Source: JANQPX01 sp039197065
Lineage (GTDB): Bacteria; Pseudomonadota; Alphaproteobacteria; Geminicoccales; Geminicoccaceae
Assembly (NCBI GenBank): GCA_039197065.1
Contig: JBCCUL010000024.1
Coordinates: 1 to 64,000, forward strand
Reading direction: 5' to 3'
Length of the DNA stretch: 64,000 nucleotides
In this document: one piece after another, positions 25,247 to 33,274 of the stretch
How positions within the stretch are numbered: the stretch's first letter is position 1
Layout: each line of letters starts with the position of its first letter
Position numbers and translations under genes: made by a program
The notes under the pieces: model-generated
What the model saw: the letters and a program-made list of their open reading frames with translations, nothing else
What the model was told of the DNA's origin: nothing
The model's database searches: none

Positions 25247-26593
25247 ATGATGATGAAAAAGCCCAGTCTTGCGGCCATTGCGGCCGCCGCAATGCTTTTG
25301 GGCCTCACGGCCTGTTCCGGCAGCTATAAGAGCCAGATTCAGGGGTCCTACGGGACCTATTTCAAGAAGGGTTCCGCGGCACTGCGCGCCAAGGATTTCG
25401 ACAGCGCCGCTGACCATTACGCCTTTGCCGCGAGGAGCGGTCATCCACGCGCCCTGATCGCCTATGGACGATTGTTCGCCAAGGGCGACGGCGTCGAGCA
25501 GGACCCGTCACGCGCGGCGGCTTTGTTCCAGGAGGCGTACCAGAAAACCTCGCCGATGAAGGCAAAAGCGGCGTTGGAGCTCGGCCAGCTGTACATGAAA
25601 GGCGGCGATGGGCCTTCCGGAGAGGTCGAGAAGGATCTGAGCCTTGCGCGGACGTTCCTGTCGGAGGCGCTGGATGGCGGCGAGGCCAGGGCTGCGTCCA
25701 GTCTTGGCCGTATCTATGACAGGGGGTTGGGTGTCGACGCCGATCCCGTCGCGGCGATCGGCTTTTACCGCCAGGCGTCAGCGAGAGACGTCAATGCCGC
25801 GCGCCGGCTGGCGACATTGCTGACCAAGACCGGCGGGGCGGAGGAGGAAATCGCTGCGACGGCGGGACGCGCCGTCAGCGCACTCGAAGCCCGCGGCGAG
25901 GCGGGCGACGGCAACGCCTGGATGCAGCTCGCCGACATCTTCGCGCGCGGCCAGATCGTCGAGGTCGATCGGGTGCGCGCCGTCAACTATCTCGAAAGGC
26001 TGCCGGAAGATAACGATCCCAAGATGAACCTCCGCCTGGCGGGGCTTTATGGAAAGATCGGCGATCAGGCCGAGCGCAAGAGGCGGCTTCGTCTCGCGGC
26101 CGATGCCGGTGAGACCAGGGCACAGACGGCACTCGCCAAGCTTTTCCTGACGCCGAACACGGCCGACACCAATGGCGCGGTCGGACGTTTTTACGCCGAG
26201 CGCGCGATCGGCAATGACAGCAAATCCGCCATGGTCCATCTCGGCCTCGCCCTGGTGCGCGGCGATGTGCTGGCGCGCGAGCCGAAGGTCGGTGAAACGC
26301 TCCTGCGCCGAGCCGAGAAAGGTGGTCACCTCGGCGCGAAGGTCGCGCTCGGCACCTCGATCCTGAGCGGCGACCTGCCGGGGCGGGAGTGGGATGAGGG
26401 CCGTGAGCTGCTCGAAGAAGCCGCTAAGAAGGGCTCGCCCGACGCCATGAGCGCGCTCGGCTTCGGCTATCATCTCGGCCGCGGCCTGCCGGCCGACAAG
26501 ACGCTTGGCCTTACATGGTTGCGAAAGGCGGCCGATGCCGGGCAGCGGGACGCCAAGGCCTTTCTTTCAAGGCTGGAGCGTGCCGGCGCTTAA
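25247..26593 (+). CDS. Sel1-repeat lipoprotein
   Basis: A 448-residue lipoprotein (lipobox GLTA-C at residue 23) composed of successive Sel1-like helical repeats, for example ARSGHPRALIAYGRLFAKGD, ARAASSLGRIYDRGLG, and near the end SPDAMSALGFGYHLGRGL and AGQRDAKAFL. Such proteins scaffold envelope or polysaccharide export complexes (AlgK-like), but no polysaccharide genes adjoin it. Two further in-frame ATGs follow at once (ATGATGATG), so the exact start is uncertain by up to two residues. Confidence 0.85.
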   Translation: MMMKKPSLAAIAAAAMLLGLTACSGSYKSQIQGSYGTYFKKGSAALRAKDFDSAADHYAFAARSGHPRALIAYGRLFAKGDGVEQDPSRAAALFQEAYQKTSPMKAKAALELGQLYMKGGDGPSGEVEKDLSLARTFLSEALDGGEARAASSLGRIYDRGLGVDADPVAAIGFYRQASARDVNAARRLATLLTKTGGAEEEIAATAGRAVSALEARGEAGDGNAWMQLADIFARGQIVEVDRVRAVNYLERLPEDNDPKMNLRLAGLYGKIGDQAERKRRLRLAADAGETRAQTALAKLFLTPNTADTNGAVGRFYAERAIGNDSKSAMVHLGLALVRGDVLAREPKVGETLLRRAEKGGHLGAKVALGTSILSGDLPGREWDEGRELLEEAAKKGSPDAMSALGFGYHLGRGLPADKTLGLTWLRKAADAGQRDAKAFLSRLERAGA

Positions 26594-26616
26594 GGAAATC
26601 CATCGAGAATGCGGCG

Positions 26617-26645
26617 GCCGGCTTCTCCTTTCCGGAGGAGCCGGC
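26617..26645 (+). terminator. Possible hairpin terminator after Sel1 gene
   Basis: GCCGGCTTCTCC (26617-26628) pairs with GGAGGAGCCGGC (26634-26645) around a 5-nt loop, 23 bp after the stop codon. There is no T-run, so it may instead be an attenuator or mRNA-stabilising hairpin ahead of the atp operon. Confidence 0.4.
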
Positions 26646-26782
26646 TTCGTCACAAGCGACCGCCTGACGCAGGTGACAGCGGTTCGCTTGACTTTATCAA
26701 CAGCAAAAACCTATGTTGCCAGCGCTTTCGGTAGGGGTGCAGCTCATCTGCGGTATCGCGCCGGAGCGAGAGCTGAAAGCCA

Positions 26783-27112
26783 ATGACACGCGACGACAAG
26801 TCGTCCAAGTTCGACGATCTCGACAGCCGTATCAAAAAGCTGCGGCAGGATAGCGGCCTTGCCAGGGACGATGAGCCTGAGCGGCCGGCCGGTCCGAGGG
26901 GTTACGGGGCCGGGGTCCAGATCGGGGTCGAATTGCTTGCCGGCATTCTCGTCGGCGGTTTCATCGGCTATTGGCTCGATCACTGGCTGGATACGTGGCC
27001 GATTTTCTTTATGGTCATGTTCTTCGCCGGTTCCGGTGCTGGCATGCTGAACGCGTTTCGGTATGTCAACCGGATGAACAAAGGTTCGAATCCGCCCGAG
27101 GGCGACGCGTAG
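26783..27112 (+). CDS. atpI: ATP synthase protein I
   Basis: A 109-residue membrane protein with a charged N-terminal region and two membrane segments (about residues 45-65 and 72-92, with GVQIGVELLAGILVGGFIGY and FFMVMFFAGSGAGML). AtpI assists assembly of the c-ring and heads the Fo operon in alphaproteobacteria. It is followed by atpB 60 bp downstream, with atpE and the two b-type subunits after it. The F1 genes are not in this window. Confidence 0.92.
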   Translation: MTRDDKSSKFDDLDSRIKKLRQDSGLARDDEPERPAGPRGYGAGVQIGVELLAGILVGGFIGYWLDHWLDTWPIFFMVMFFAGSGAGMLNAFRYVNRMNKGSNPPEGDA

Positions 27113-27172
27113 GCCGGTTTTTTGCCGGCAGTTGGTTGGGCCTTCGGGCCGGGGGAATAGGAGAGAGTTGCT

Positions 27173-27982
27173 GTGGCATCTGAAGAGACGGCAGCGCACG
27201 GCGGCGGGGAGATCGAGGGGCATGCGCCCGGTGAAGAGCACAGTCCGCTCGAGCAGTTCGAAATCCACCCGCTGATCACGGATGCGCCGAACTTCACCCT
27301 GTTCGGTTTCGATCTGAGCTTCACCAATTCCTCGCTCTGGATGGTGATCACCATCATCTGCGTCTACACGCTGGTGATGCTCGGCTCGCGCCAAAGCAGT
27401 ATGGTGCCGGGACGTCTGCAGGCCCTGGTCGAGATGATCTACGATTTCATCGCCGGTCTGATCGAGAGCAATGCCGGTCGCGAGGGGCGGAAATATTTCC
27501 CGTTCTTCTTCACGCTGTTCACCTTCATCCTGACCGGCAACATGCTCGGCATGATCCCGGGCAGCTTCACCTTCACCAGCCATATCATCGTCACCTTCAC
27601 GATGGCGATGTTCGTGGTCGTATCGGTGACCGTGATCGCGCTCAGGAAGCACGGTCTGCACTTCTTCTCGTTCTTCGTGCCCAAGGGCGTGCCGGGGCCG
27701 GTGCTGCCGCTTCTGGTGCCGATCGAGGTCTTGTCCTACCTGATCCGCCCGATCAGCCTTTCCGTCCGCCTGTTCGTCAACATGATGGCCGGCCATATCA
27801 TGCTGAAGACGTTCGCCGGCTTTATCATCGCACTCTCCGGTTATTTCGTGATCCCGGCCCTCGCCCCGCTCGCTTTGACCGTGGCGCTGTCCGGCCTGGA
27901 ATTCGCGATCGCCTTCCTGCAGGCCTATGTGTTCACGGTGCTGAGCTGCATCTATCTGCAGGAGGCCCTGCATCTTCACTGA
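27173..27982 (+). CDS. atpB: ATP synthase Fo subunit a
   Basis: Subunit a forms the stator half-channels for protons. The 269-residue protein has five to six membrane helices and the essential arginine at residue 199 in ISLSVRLFVNMMAGH, with GLEFAIAFLQAYVFTVL near the C-terminus. The start is GTG at 27173, preceded by AGGAGAG. It lies between atpI and atpE. Confidence 0.96.
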   Translation: MASEETAAHGGGEIEGHAPGEEHSPLEQFEIHPLITDAPNFTLFGFDLSFTNSSLWMVITIICVYTLVMLGSRQSSMVPGRLQALVEMIYDFIAGLIESNAGREGRKYFPFFFTLFTFILTGNMLGMIPGSFTFTSHIIVTFTMAMFVVVSVTVIALRKHGLHFFSFFVPKGVPGPVLPLLVPIEVLSYLIRPISLSVRLFVNMMAGHIMLKTFAGFIIALSGYFVIPALAPLALTVALSGLEFAIAFLQAYVFTVLSCIYLQEALHLH

Positions 27983-28057
27983 CCGGAGGCCGGTCGGCCT
28001 TGACGGTTTGACATCACCTAGCAACAACTCTCGTTCGATCAACACAGGAGCAAATCC

Positions 28058-28282
28058 ATGGAAATCGCAGCAGCCCAGATGATCGGTGCCGGTCTTGCCG
28101 CCATCGCGCTCGCCGGTGTCGGCGTCGGTATCGGCAATGTGTTCGCCACCACCATCGCCACCATCGGCCGCAACCCCTCGATCCAGGACCGGGTCTCCGG
28201 CCTGATGTGGATCGGCTTCGCGCTGGTGGAAGCCATCGGCCTGTTCGCCCTGCTGATCGCCTTCATGGTGCTGTTCAGCTAA
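28058..28282 (+). CDS. atpE: ATP synthase Fo subunit c
   Basis: The 74-residue proteolipid forms the rotating ring. Two membrane helices flank the polar loop Arg38-Asn39-Pro40, and the ion-binding carboxylate is Glu58 in LVEAIGLFALL. No sodium-coordinating residues are obvious, so protons are the likely ion. AGGAG lies ahead of the ATG. The 75-bp gap after atpB is typical for independent high-level translation of subunit c. Confidence 0.97.
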   Translation: MEIAAAQMIGAGLAAIALAGVGVGIGNVFATTIATIGRNPSIQDRVSGLMWIGFALVEAIGLFALLIAFMVLFS

Positions 28283-28383
28283 TTTTTCGACCTGCCTGGC
28301 GGCCCGTTTTTCACAAGGGGAGACGGGCGGCCGGGAAACGTTAGGCGGGCTGTGGCCCGCAGCTCACGCCTTGGAGTGCGTCG

Positions 28384-28875
28384 ATGCCCCAGCTTGAGGT
28401 CTCGACCTATGTCAGCCAGATCTTCTGGCTCATCGTCACGTTCAGCCTGCTCTACTACCTCTTGAGCAGAAAGGCGTTGCCGCGCGTCGCCGAGATTTTG
28501 GAAGCGCGCGCCGATCGCGTGCGTTCGGATCTCGATGAGGCCCAGCGCATGCGCAAAGAGGCGGAAGACGCCTTGAGCAGCTATGAGGCTGTGACGGCTG
28601 AAGCCCAGCAGAAAGCGCAGGCGCGGATCGCCGAAACCCAGGCGAAGCTGCAGGCCGAGGCGGCCGAAGCCCAGGCGAAGCTCGACGCCAAACTCGCCAA
28701 GCGGGTCGTCGAAGCTGAGACGCGCATCGCCAAGGCCAGGGAAGACGCGCTGAAGGAGCTGGACGATGCGGCTCTTTCGACGGCGCAGGCCGCCGCCGAA
28801 CGTCTGGCGGGCGTGAAGGTTACCAAGACCGACGCTAAGGCTGCCCTCGATGCGGTGCTGAAGGAGGCCGCCTGA
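28384..28875 (+). CDS. atpG: ATP synthase Fo subunit b'
   Basis: A 163-residue stator subunit with one N-terminal membrane helix (YVSQIFWLIVTFSLLYYLL) and a long coiled-coil rich in Ala, Glu, Gln and Lys. As in photosynthetic bacteria and most alphaproteobacteria, there are two diverged b-type genes; this one precedes b. GGAG lies ahead of the ATG. Its stop overlaps the next start by one base (TGATG). Confidence 0.93.
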   Translation: MPQLEVSTYVSQIFWLIVTFSLLYYLLSRKALPRVAEILEARADRVRSDLDEAQRMRKEAEDALSSYEAVTAEAQQKAQARIAETQAKLQAEAAEAQAKLDAKLAKRVVEAETRIAKAREDALKELDDAALSTAQAAAERLAGVKVTKTDAKAALDAVLKEAA

Positions 28876-29351
28876 TGACGAACCTCTTGCTGCTGCTGGC
28901 CCTGATCATCCTCGGTGTGGTGATCTGGAAGACCGGCATGCATAACCTGATCCTCGGCGCTCTCGATGGCCATGCCGACAAGGTGCGCAACGAGCTGGAT
29001 GAAGCGAAGAAGCTGCGCGAGGAGGCTCAGAGCCTTCTTGCCGAGCATCAAAAGAAGCTCAGCGGCGGCGAGGAGCATGCCAAGAAGATTGCAGCGCAGG
29101 CGGAGGCTGAGACCAAGCGCATGATGGAGCGCCATGAGGCGGACCTGAAGGCCAGTCTGAAGCGGCGTGAGGATCAGGCGATGGCGCGCATCGCTCAGGA
29201 AGAGGCGAAGGCGCTTCAGGAGGTGCGCAATCGCACCGCAGATCTCGCGATCCGCACCACCGGCCGGCTGCTCACCGATAAGATGGCGGGCGCGCAGGGC
29301 AAGTCGCTGCTCGACGATGCCATCGGCGAGGTTAGCCAGAAACTGGCCTGA
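28875..29351 (+). CDS. atpF: ATP synthase Fo subunit b
   Basis: The second peripheral-stalk subunit, 158 residues: an N-terminal membrane anchor (LLLLLALIILGVVIWKTGMH) followed by a charged coiled coil (DEAKKLREEAQSLLAEHQKK). It overlaps atpG by one base and closes the Fo operon atpI-atpB-atpE-atpG-atpF. GC-rich inverted repeats follow, but no clear T-run terminator. Confidence 0.93.
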   Translation: MTNLLLLLALIILGVVIWKTGMHNLILGALDGHADKVRNELDEAKKLREEAQSLLAEHQKKLSGGEEHAKKIAAQAEAETKRMMERHEADLKASLKRREDQAMARIAQEEAKALQEVRNRTADLAIRTTGRLLTDKMAGAQGKSLLDDAIGEVSQKLA

Positions 29352-29487
29352 GCCCGAGGCGGGCTGCCTGCCCGGAGGCCAGGTGGCCTATATCCTCGGG
29401 CAAGTTGCCCTGGCTTGGCAGGTCGGACGCTGGTGACGATGCCGTAATGGGCTGGACGAGAAGGTCCGGCCGAGGGAGGCGGCTGAT

Positions 29488-30219
29488 ATGATCAAGCTTT
29501 ATCAGTACCCGTCGTCCTGGGGCATGAACATCAGCCCCTTTACCCTTAAGCTCGAAACCTGGCTGAAGCTCTCACAGCTCGACTATCGCGTCATCCCATC
29601 GACGAATCCGCGCAAAGCGCCAAAGGGCAAGCTTCCCTTCATCGAGGACGAGGACGGAACGCGCGTTGCCGACAGCAGTCTGATCATCGACCATCTGAAG
29701 CGCACGCGGCAGATCGACCCCGACCACACCCTGAGCGAGCGTGAGCGCGCCGAGGCGATCAGTCTGCAGCGTCTCTTCGAGAACCACTTCTATTTCATCT
29801 TGAGCTACAGCCGTTGGATCGACCCGGTCGGCTGGGAGACGACGCGTCCGGTCTTCTTCAGCTTCCTGCCTCCCGGCATTCGAGAGGTCGGGGCAGGACT
29901 GATCCGACGACAGGTCAAAAAGGCGCTGCATGAAGAAGGCCTCGGTCGGCATAGCCAGGAAGAGCTCTACGCCATGGGCCGTGCGGATCTGCGCGCGACA
30001 GCGGTGCTGCTCGGCAGCCGTCCCTATTTCTTCAGCGACGGCCCGACCACCATCGATGCGATCGCCTATGGCTTTCTCGCCAATCTGCTGTTTCCGCCGG
30101 TGGAGACCGACCTCAAGAGGATCGGCCTGGAATACGACAATCTCCGTCTCTATTGCGAGCGTCTGGGCCAAGGGCTCGGATTGACGGGCAGCGCGCCGAC
30201 GCCTGCCGGCGGCAGCTGA
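29488..30219 (+). CDS. Glutathione S-transferase family protein (FAXC/metaxin-like)
   Basis: A 243-residue protein with an N-terminal thioredoxin-like GST domain (LYQYPSSWGMNISPFTLKLE, then KGKLPFIEDEDGTRVADSSLII) and a C-terminal helical domain (TTIDAIAYGFLANLLF). The layout matches the FAXC/metaxin branch rather than classical detoxifying GSTs. GGGAGG lies about nine bases before the ATG. It converges on the methyltransferase gene with a 10-bp gap. Confidence 0.87.
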   Translation: MIKLYQYPSSWGMNISPFTLKLETWLKLSQLDYRVIPSTNPRKAPKGKLPFIEDEDGTRVADSSLIIDHLKRTRQIDPDHTLSERERAEAISLQRLFENHFYFILSYSRWIDPVGWETTRPVFFSFLPPGIREVGAGLIRRQVKKALHEEGLGRHSQEELYAMGRADLRATAVLLGSRPYFFSDGPTTIDAIAYGFLANLLFPPVETDLKRIGLEYDNLRLYCERLGQGLGLTGSAPTPAGGS

Positions 30220-30229
30220 TCGGCGGGCG

Positions 30230-30859
30230 TCAGGCGCGGATGGCCCTGGCGCATCCCCGATAGTGGAAAGTCAGGACCTTCGGGCCGTCGATGAGATAGC
30301 CGCAATCCATCATCTCAGGCGCAAAGCCGGCCGCTTCGAGCAGCCGGTCGATCCGTCGGTTTGGATGGCAATTGCCGGCAAGCCGTCGCCAAAGCGGCGT
30401 GAGCAGTTCCTGCCAAAGCTGCACGCGGTCGTCATCGTCCGGCGCAAGGCCATGTTCGATGAACAGCAACGCGCCGCTCGGACGCAGCACGCGTCGGATC
30501 TCACCAAGCGCGCCGAGGGGATCGGCGACGCTGCAAAGCGTCCAGGTCATGACCACATGGTCGATCGAGCCGCTGGCAAGCGGCAGTGTCTCGGCGCGGC
30601 CTTCGAGCAGTCTTACCGGACAGCGGGACCAGACGGCGGTCTTCTGCGCCTGCGCCAGCAGCGCTCTTGACGGATCGATGCCGATTAGCTGAACGACGTC
30701 CCGCCCGTAATAGGGGATGTTCAGGCCGGAGCCGACGCCGACTTCGAGCACGCGGCCGCGCGCGCCGGCGATCAAAGACGATCGCTCGGATGCAAGCTGC
30801 TTCTGGCTCATGGCGCTATGGATCAGCCGCGGCAGGATATGTCGGTGATAGAAACCCAT
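30230..30859 (-). CDS. Class I SAM-dependent methyltransferase (UbiE-like)
   Basis: A 209-residue methyltransferase: motif I VLEVGVGSGLNIPYYG, IGIDPSRALLAQAQ, and VVMTWTLCSVADPLGALGE with IRRVLRPSGALLFIEHG. The type resembles small UbiE/phosphatidylethanolamine methyltransferase-like proteins; the acceptor is unknown. The frame runs on to 30970 through a dispersed repeat; ATG 30859 with AGAGGCGAG upstream is the real start. Confidence 0.88.
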   Translation of the reverse strand: MGFYHRHILPRLIHSAMSQKQLASERSSLIAGARGRVLEVGVGSGLNIPYYGRDVVQLIGIDPSRALLAQAQKTAVWSRCPVRLLEGRAETLPLASGSIDHVVMTWTLCSVADPLGALGEIRRVLRPSGALLFIEHGLAPDDDDRVQLWQELLTPLWRRLAGNCHPNRRIDRLLEAAGFAPEMMDCGYLIDGPKVLTFHYRGCARAIRA

Positions 30860-30887
30860 TGTCTCGCCTCTGGCATGGCGCACGAGA

Positions 30888-30992
30888 CTAGAGCTTTTCC
30901 CGAACAGTTGGAACCAGCTGTTCGACAAGGAAATGCGGCGAAACAAAGAGATAGAGCGGACCCCGATCACACCTGATCGGGATCCGCTCTAG
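30888..30992. repeat. CTAG-bounded palindromic repeat, family 3, copy 1
   Basis: A 105-nt element beginning CTAGAGC and ending GCTCTAG. It holds two hairpins: GAACAG/CTGTTC with extra pairs inside, and GAGCGGA-CCCGATCA/TGATCGGG-TCCGCTC around a 4-nt loop. A homologous copy lies at 42174-42279. It shares its last four bases, CTAG, with the next element. Confidence 0.88.
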
Positions 30993-31117
30993 ATCATTTC
31001 CGGGGCAAGTCTATCCAGCCCGCCCCCCTCCCGATCACCCAATGCAAGGGTACCCCATGGGTGGTCGGGAGGGGGTGCGGGCCGGTGCCGCGTAAACCTG
31101 ACTAGAAAATGCTCTAG
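30990..31117. repeat. CTAG-bounded palindromic repeat, family 2, copy 2
   Basis: Nearly identical to the element at 7225-7353, with one arm of the central palindrome carrying a deletion and a substitution. It is joined head-to-tail to the family 3 copy through a shared CTAG. After its final GCTCTAG the sequence starts again as ATCATTTCGCGCCGGG, a truncated third unit. Confidence 0.88.
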
Positions 31118-31199
31118 ATCATTTCGCGCCGGGCACGAAGGGTGTTGAAGCGGCGCTGCGGGATTTGCTCGGAGAAAGTGCGACGATCGGAAACGGCAG

Positions 31200-31229
31200 A
31201 AATGCGCGTCACTGTCGTGACACGCATTT
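31200..31229. repeat. Inverted repeat AAATGCG...CGCATTT
   Basis: AAATGCGCGTCAC (31200-31212) and GTGACACGCATTT (31217-31229) form a 13-bp hairpin with one mismatch and a 4-nt loop. It lies downstream of the CTAG repeat cluster and could be a further repeat or a regulator-binding site. There is no T-run. Confidence 0.55.
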
Positions 31230-31344
31230 CCACTTGAAACCAGACCTAATGGGGCGGGTTCAACGGGATGGCTCTCTTGATATCCTCAAGGATGAGAGCC
31301 GGCCTTCGGACCGTTGCCGTCGGGGGAGAAGGAGGAAAGACGGG

Positions 31345-31716
31345 TCAGGCGGTCCGGAGGTTCTGCTGGTGACCGAGATCGATGATGCGCCGTGCCGAAG
31401 CAACGCCGCCGGTGCGATCACCGCCGGAGGAGCGGGCGGCGACATCGACCGATCGCCAAATCGCAATGGAGGTGATGGGAATGATCATCAGGGCGAGAAT
31501 GCTGACCAGTCCAACGCCGAGGCCGGCGGTGACCGCAACCGAGGCGGCGACCAGGCAAAGGCCGATGGCGATGACACCGGTGGCTAGCATCTTGGTGGTT
31601 TCGCCGAGCAGACCGAAAGCGGGTGAACGGCGGGCCAGCCAGCCCTGTAAAGACAACCAGATGGCGACGACCGCGAAAACGGCGGCTCCTGCCAGGGACG
31701 CTCCGATAGCTGACAT
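31345..31716 (-). CDS. Small membrane protein, function unknown
   Basis: A 123-residue protein with three predicted membrane segments (about residues 5-28, 40-62 and 64-87) and a hydrophilic tail rich in Arg and Ser. GGAGG lies about nine bases before the ATG at 31716, which supports it as a real gene. No family recognised. It is followed by the repeat cluster. Confidence 0.65.
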   Translation of the reverse strand: MSAIGASLAGAAVFAVVAIWLSLQGWLARRSPAFGLLGETTKMLATGVIAIGLCLVAASVAVTAGLGVGLVSILALMIIPITSIAIWRSVDVAARSSGGDRTGGVASARRIIDLGHQQNLRTA

Positions 31717-31972
31717 CTCTCTTGACCTCCATCGATAGGGCCACAGTATGTGGCTTCCTCACATCAGCCGGGCGCTCTGTCTCTGTCAGATTGAATTTGG
31801 CTGAAGTGATAATCGAAGTTTATAGACGTGAAGGTCGATTTGATAAGAGCATTTCATCGGCATATCCACAAAATGCTCCAGGCATGTGATTTTTATACCA
31901 CACAAAATGCAGCCAAAGAGCAACAAAATCTCATAAGTTGTATTGATTTGGATTAAAAATATCAAAAAACGA
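31717..31972. other. AT-rich intergenic region
   Basis: About 255 bp of markedly AT-rich sequence, especially 31790-31970, with no gene, RNA or terminator recognised. The composition contrasts sharply with the surrounding genes. Confidence 0.45.
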
Positions 31973-32734
31973 TCAAACCCAGCCACCATCGCAAATGTAG
32001 GTTTGGTTTGTCATGGCATTGCTATCGTCTGAAGCGAGGAACAGTGTCAGTCGTGCCACATCGGCAGGCTTCAGCTTTCGCTTTAAACATTGGCGCTGCA
32101 TCAGTTCCTTCTCGCCTTCCGGTGTCAGCCAGAGCTTGATCTGCCTTTCCGTCATGATCCAGCCGGGCGCGATCGAGTTCACGCGGATGTTGTCCGGACC
32201 GAGATCGCGGGCAAGCGATCGCGTCAGGCCCATGACGGCCGATTTGGCCGCGGTATAGCCGGGCATGCCTCCTTGGCCGATCATCCAGCTGGTCGAACCG
32301 AAATTGATGATGGACCCGCCGCCTTCAGCCTTCATCATCGGCGCGATCGCCTGTGCCGCGAAAAACTGGTGGCGAAGATTGATCGCCATGCGCTCGTCCC
32401 AGTAGTCGGGCGTGACGCTTTCCAGAGCATGGCGCTCGTCATGGGCGGCGTTGTTGACCAGGACGGTGATCGGGCCGTTGGTTGCGGCCGCCTTCGAGAC
32501 GGCTGCCCTAAGCGCTTCGATCTCACGGAGGTCGCAGGCGATGAACAACGGTGCTGGATGCCCTTCCGCTTCGATCTCGGTGACCAGGGCTTCGCTCGAT
32601 TCCGTCGCGATGTCCACGAAGGCCACCTTGGCGCCTTGATGCGCGAAATGGCTGACGATCGAGGCGCCGATGCCCGAGCCGCCGCCTGTGATGAAGACCG
32701 ATCGCCCCTCGAGGCTGGGATAGATGGCGCTCAC
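31973..32734 (-). CDS. Short-chain dehydrogenase/reductase
   Basis: A 253-residue NAD(P)-dependent SDR. Cofactor motif TGGGSGIG, NNAA, catalytic Ser in FGSTSW, YTAAK (Tyr and Lys) and the closing DGGWV are all present. An acidic residue after strand 2 (VAFVDIA) suggests NAD rather than NADP. The start is GTG at 32734, with GGGAG about nine bases before it; the open frame to 32827 has no better site. It is divergent from two UxaA-type genes, suggesting a shared sugar- or hydroxy-acid pathway. Confidence 0.9.
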   Translation of the reverse strand: MSAIYPSLEGRSVFITGGGSGIGASIVSHFAHQGAKVAFVDIATESSEALVTEIEAEGHPAPLFIACDLREIEALRAAVSKAAATNGPITVLVNNAAHDERHALESVTPDYWDERMAINLRHQFFAAQAIAPMMKAEGGGSIINFGSTSWMIGQGGMPGYTAAKSAVMGLTRSLARDLGPDNIRVNSIAPGWIMTERQIKLWLTPEGEKELMQRQCLKRKLKPADVARLTLFLASDDSNAMTNQTYICDGGWV

Positions 32735-32942
32735 GTTCCGTGCTCCCGTTCGATGCGGTTGAGACCCCGCGTTATCGGTATCATCTCCAATAAGTAAAGA
32801 ACATCGCCCGGCCTCTGTTAAGTCCATGTTGCCTTCGGCGATCGCGGGTTTTGCACCGGCGCCGCTTTTCTAGGCCTGAAAATCTGTCATGTTGAGAAGA
32901 ATGGCGTGTCCGATTAGGGCGGGCACAGGAGTGGAGGCCAAC

Positions 32943-33233
32943 ATGGCGCAGAAAGTCATCGTTCTGGCGAATGGCGACAATGTCGGGGTCGTGACGGCGG
33001 ACGTTCGACCGGGATCCGACGTCCTAGCGGATGATCAGAAATTGTCGGTGAAAGGCCCAATACCGTTCGGCCACAAGATCGCGCTCAGGGCGATCGCTTC
33101 AGGCGCCGATGTCGTCAAGTTCGGCGTGCCGATCGGCCGGGCCAGGGCCGCCATCGAGCCCGGCGAGCATGTTCACATCCACAATATCGAGAGCATCTAT
33201 ATCAACAACGCCGTCGATCATTATGAGGCGTAG
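32943..33233 (+). CDS. UxaA-family dehydratase, small (SAF domain) subunit
   Basis: A 96-residue SAF-domain protein corresponding to the N-terminal part of altronate/galactarate dehydratases or to the alpha subunit of sulfolactate sulfo-lyase: NVGVVTADVRPGSDV, PIPFGHKIALRAIASG, VVKFGVPIGRA, and the closing GEHVHIHNIES. GGAGG lies about six bases before the ATG at 32943. The large subunit follows 41 bp later. Confidence 0.88.
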   Translation: MAQKVIVLANGDNVGVVTADVRPGSDVLADDQKLSVKGPIPFGHKIALRAIASGADVVKFGVPIGRARAAIEPGEHVHIHNIESIYINNAVDHYEA

Positions 33234-33274
33234 CTGGGTAGGACGCGGTGGAACAGGAAGCAGGAGCCGATGAG

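Noticed and set aside
24935..25329. Short frames upstream of the Sel1 gene that look slightly like coding fragments
   Set aside because: No ribosome sites and no family match; not supported as genes.
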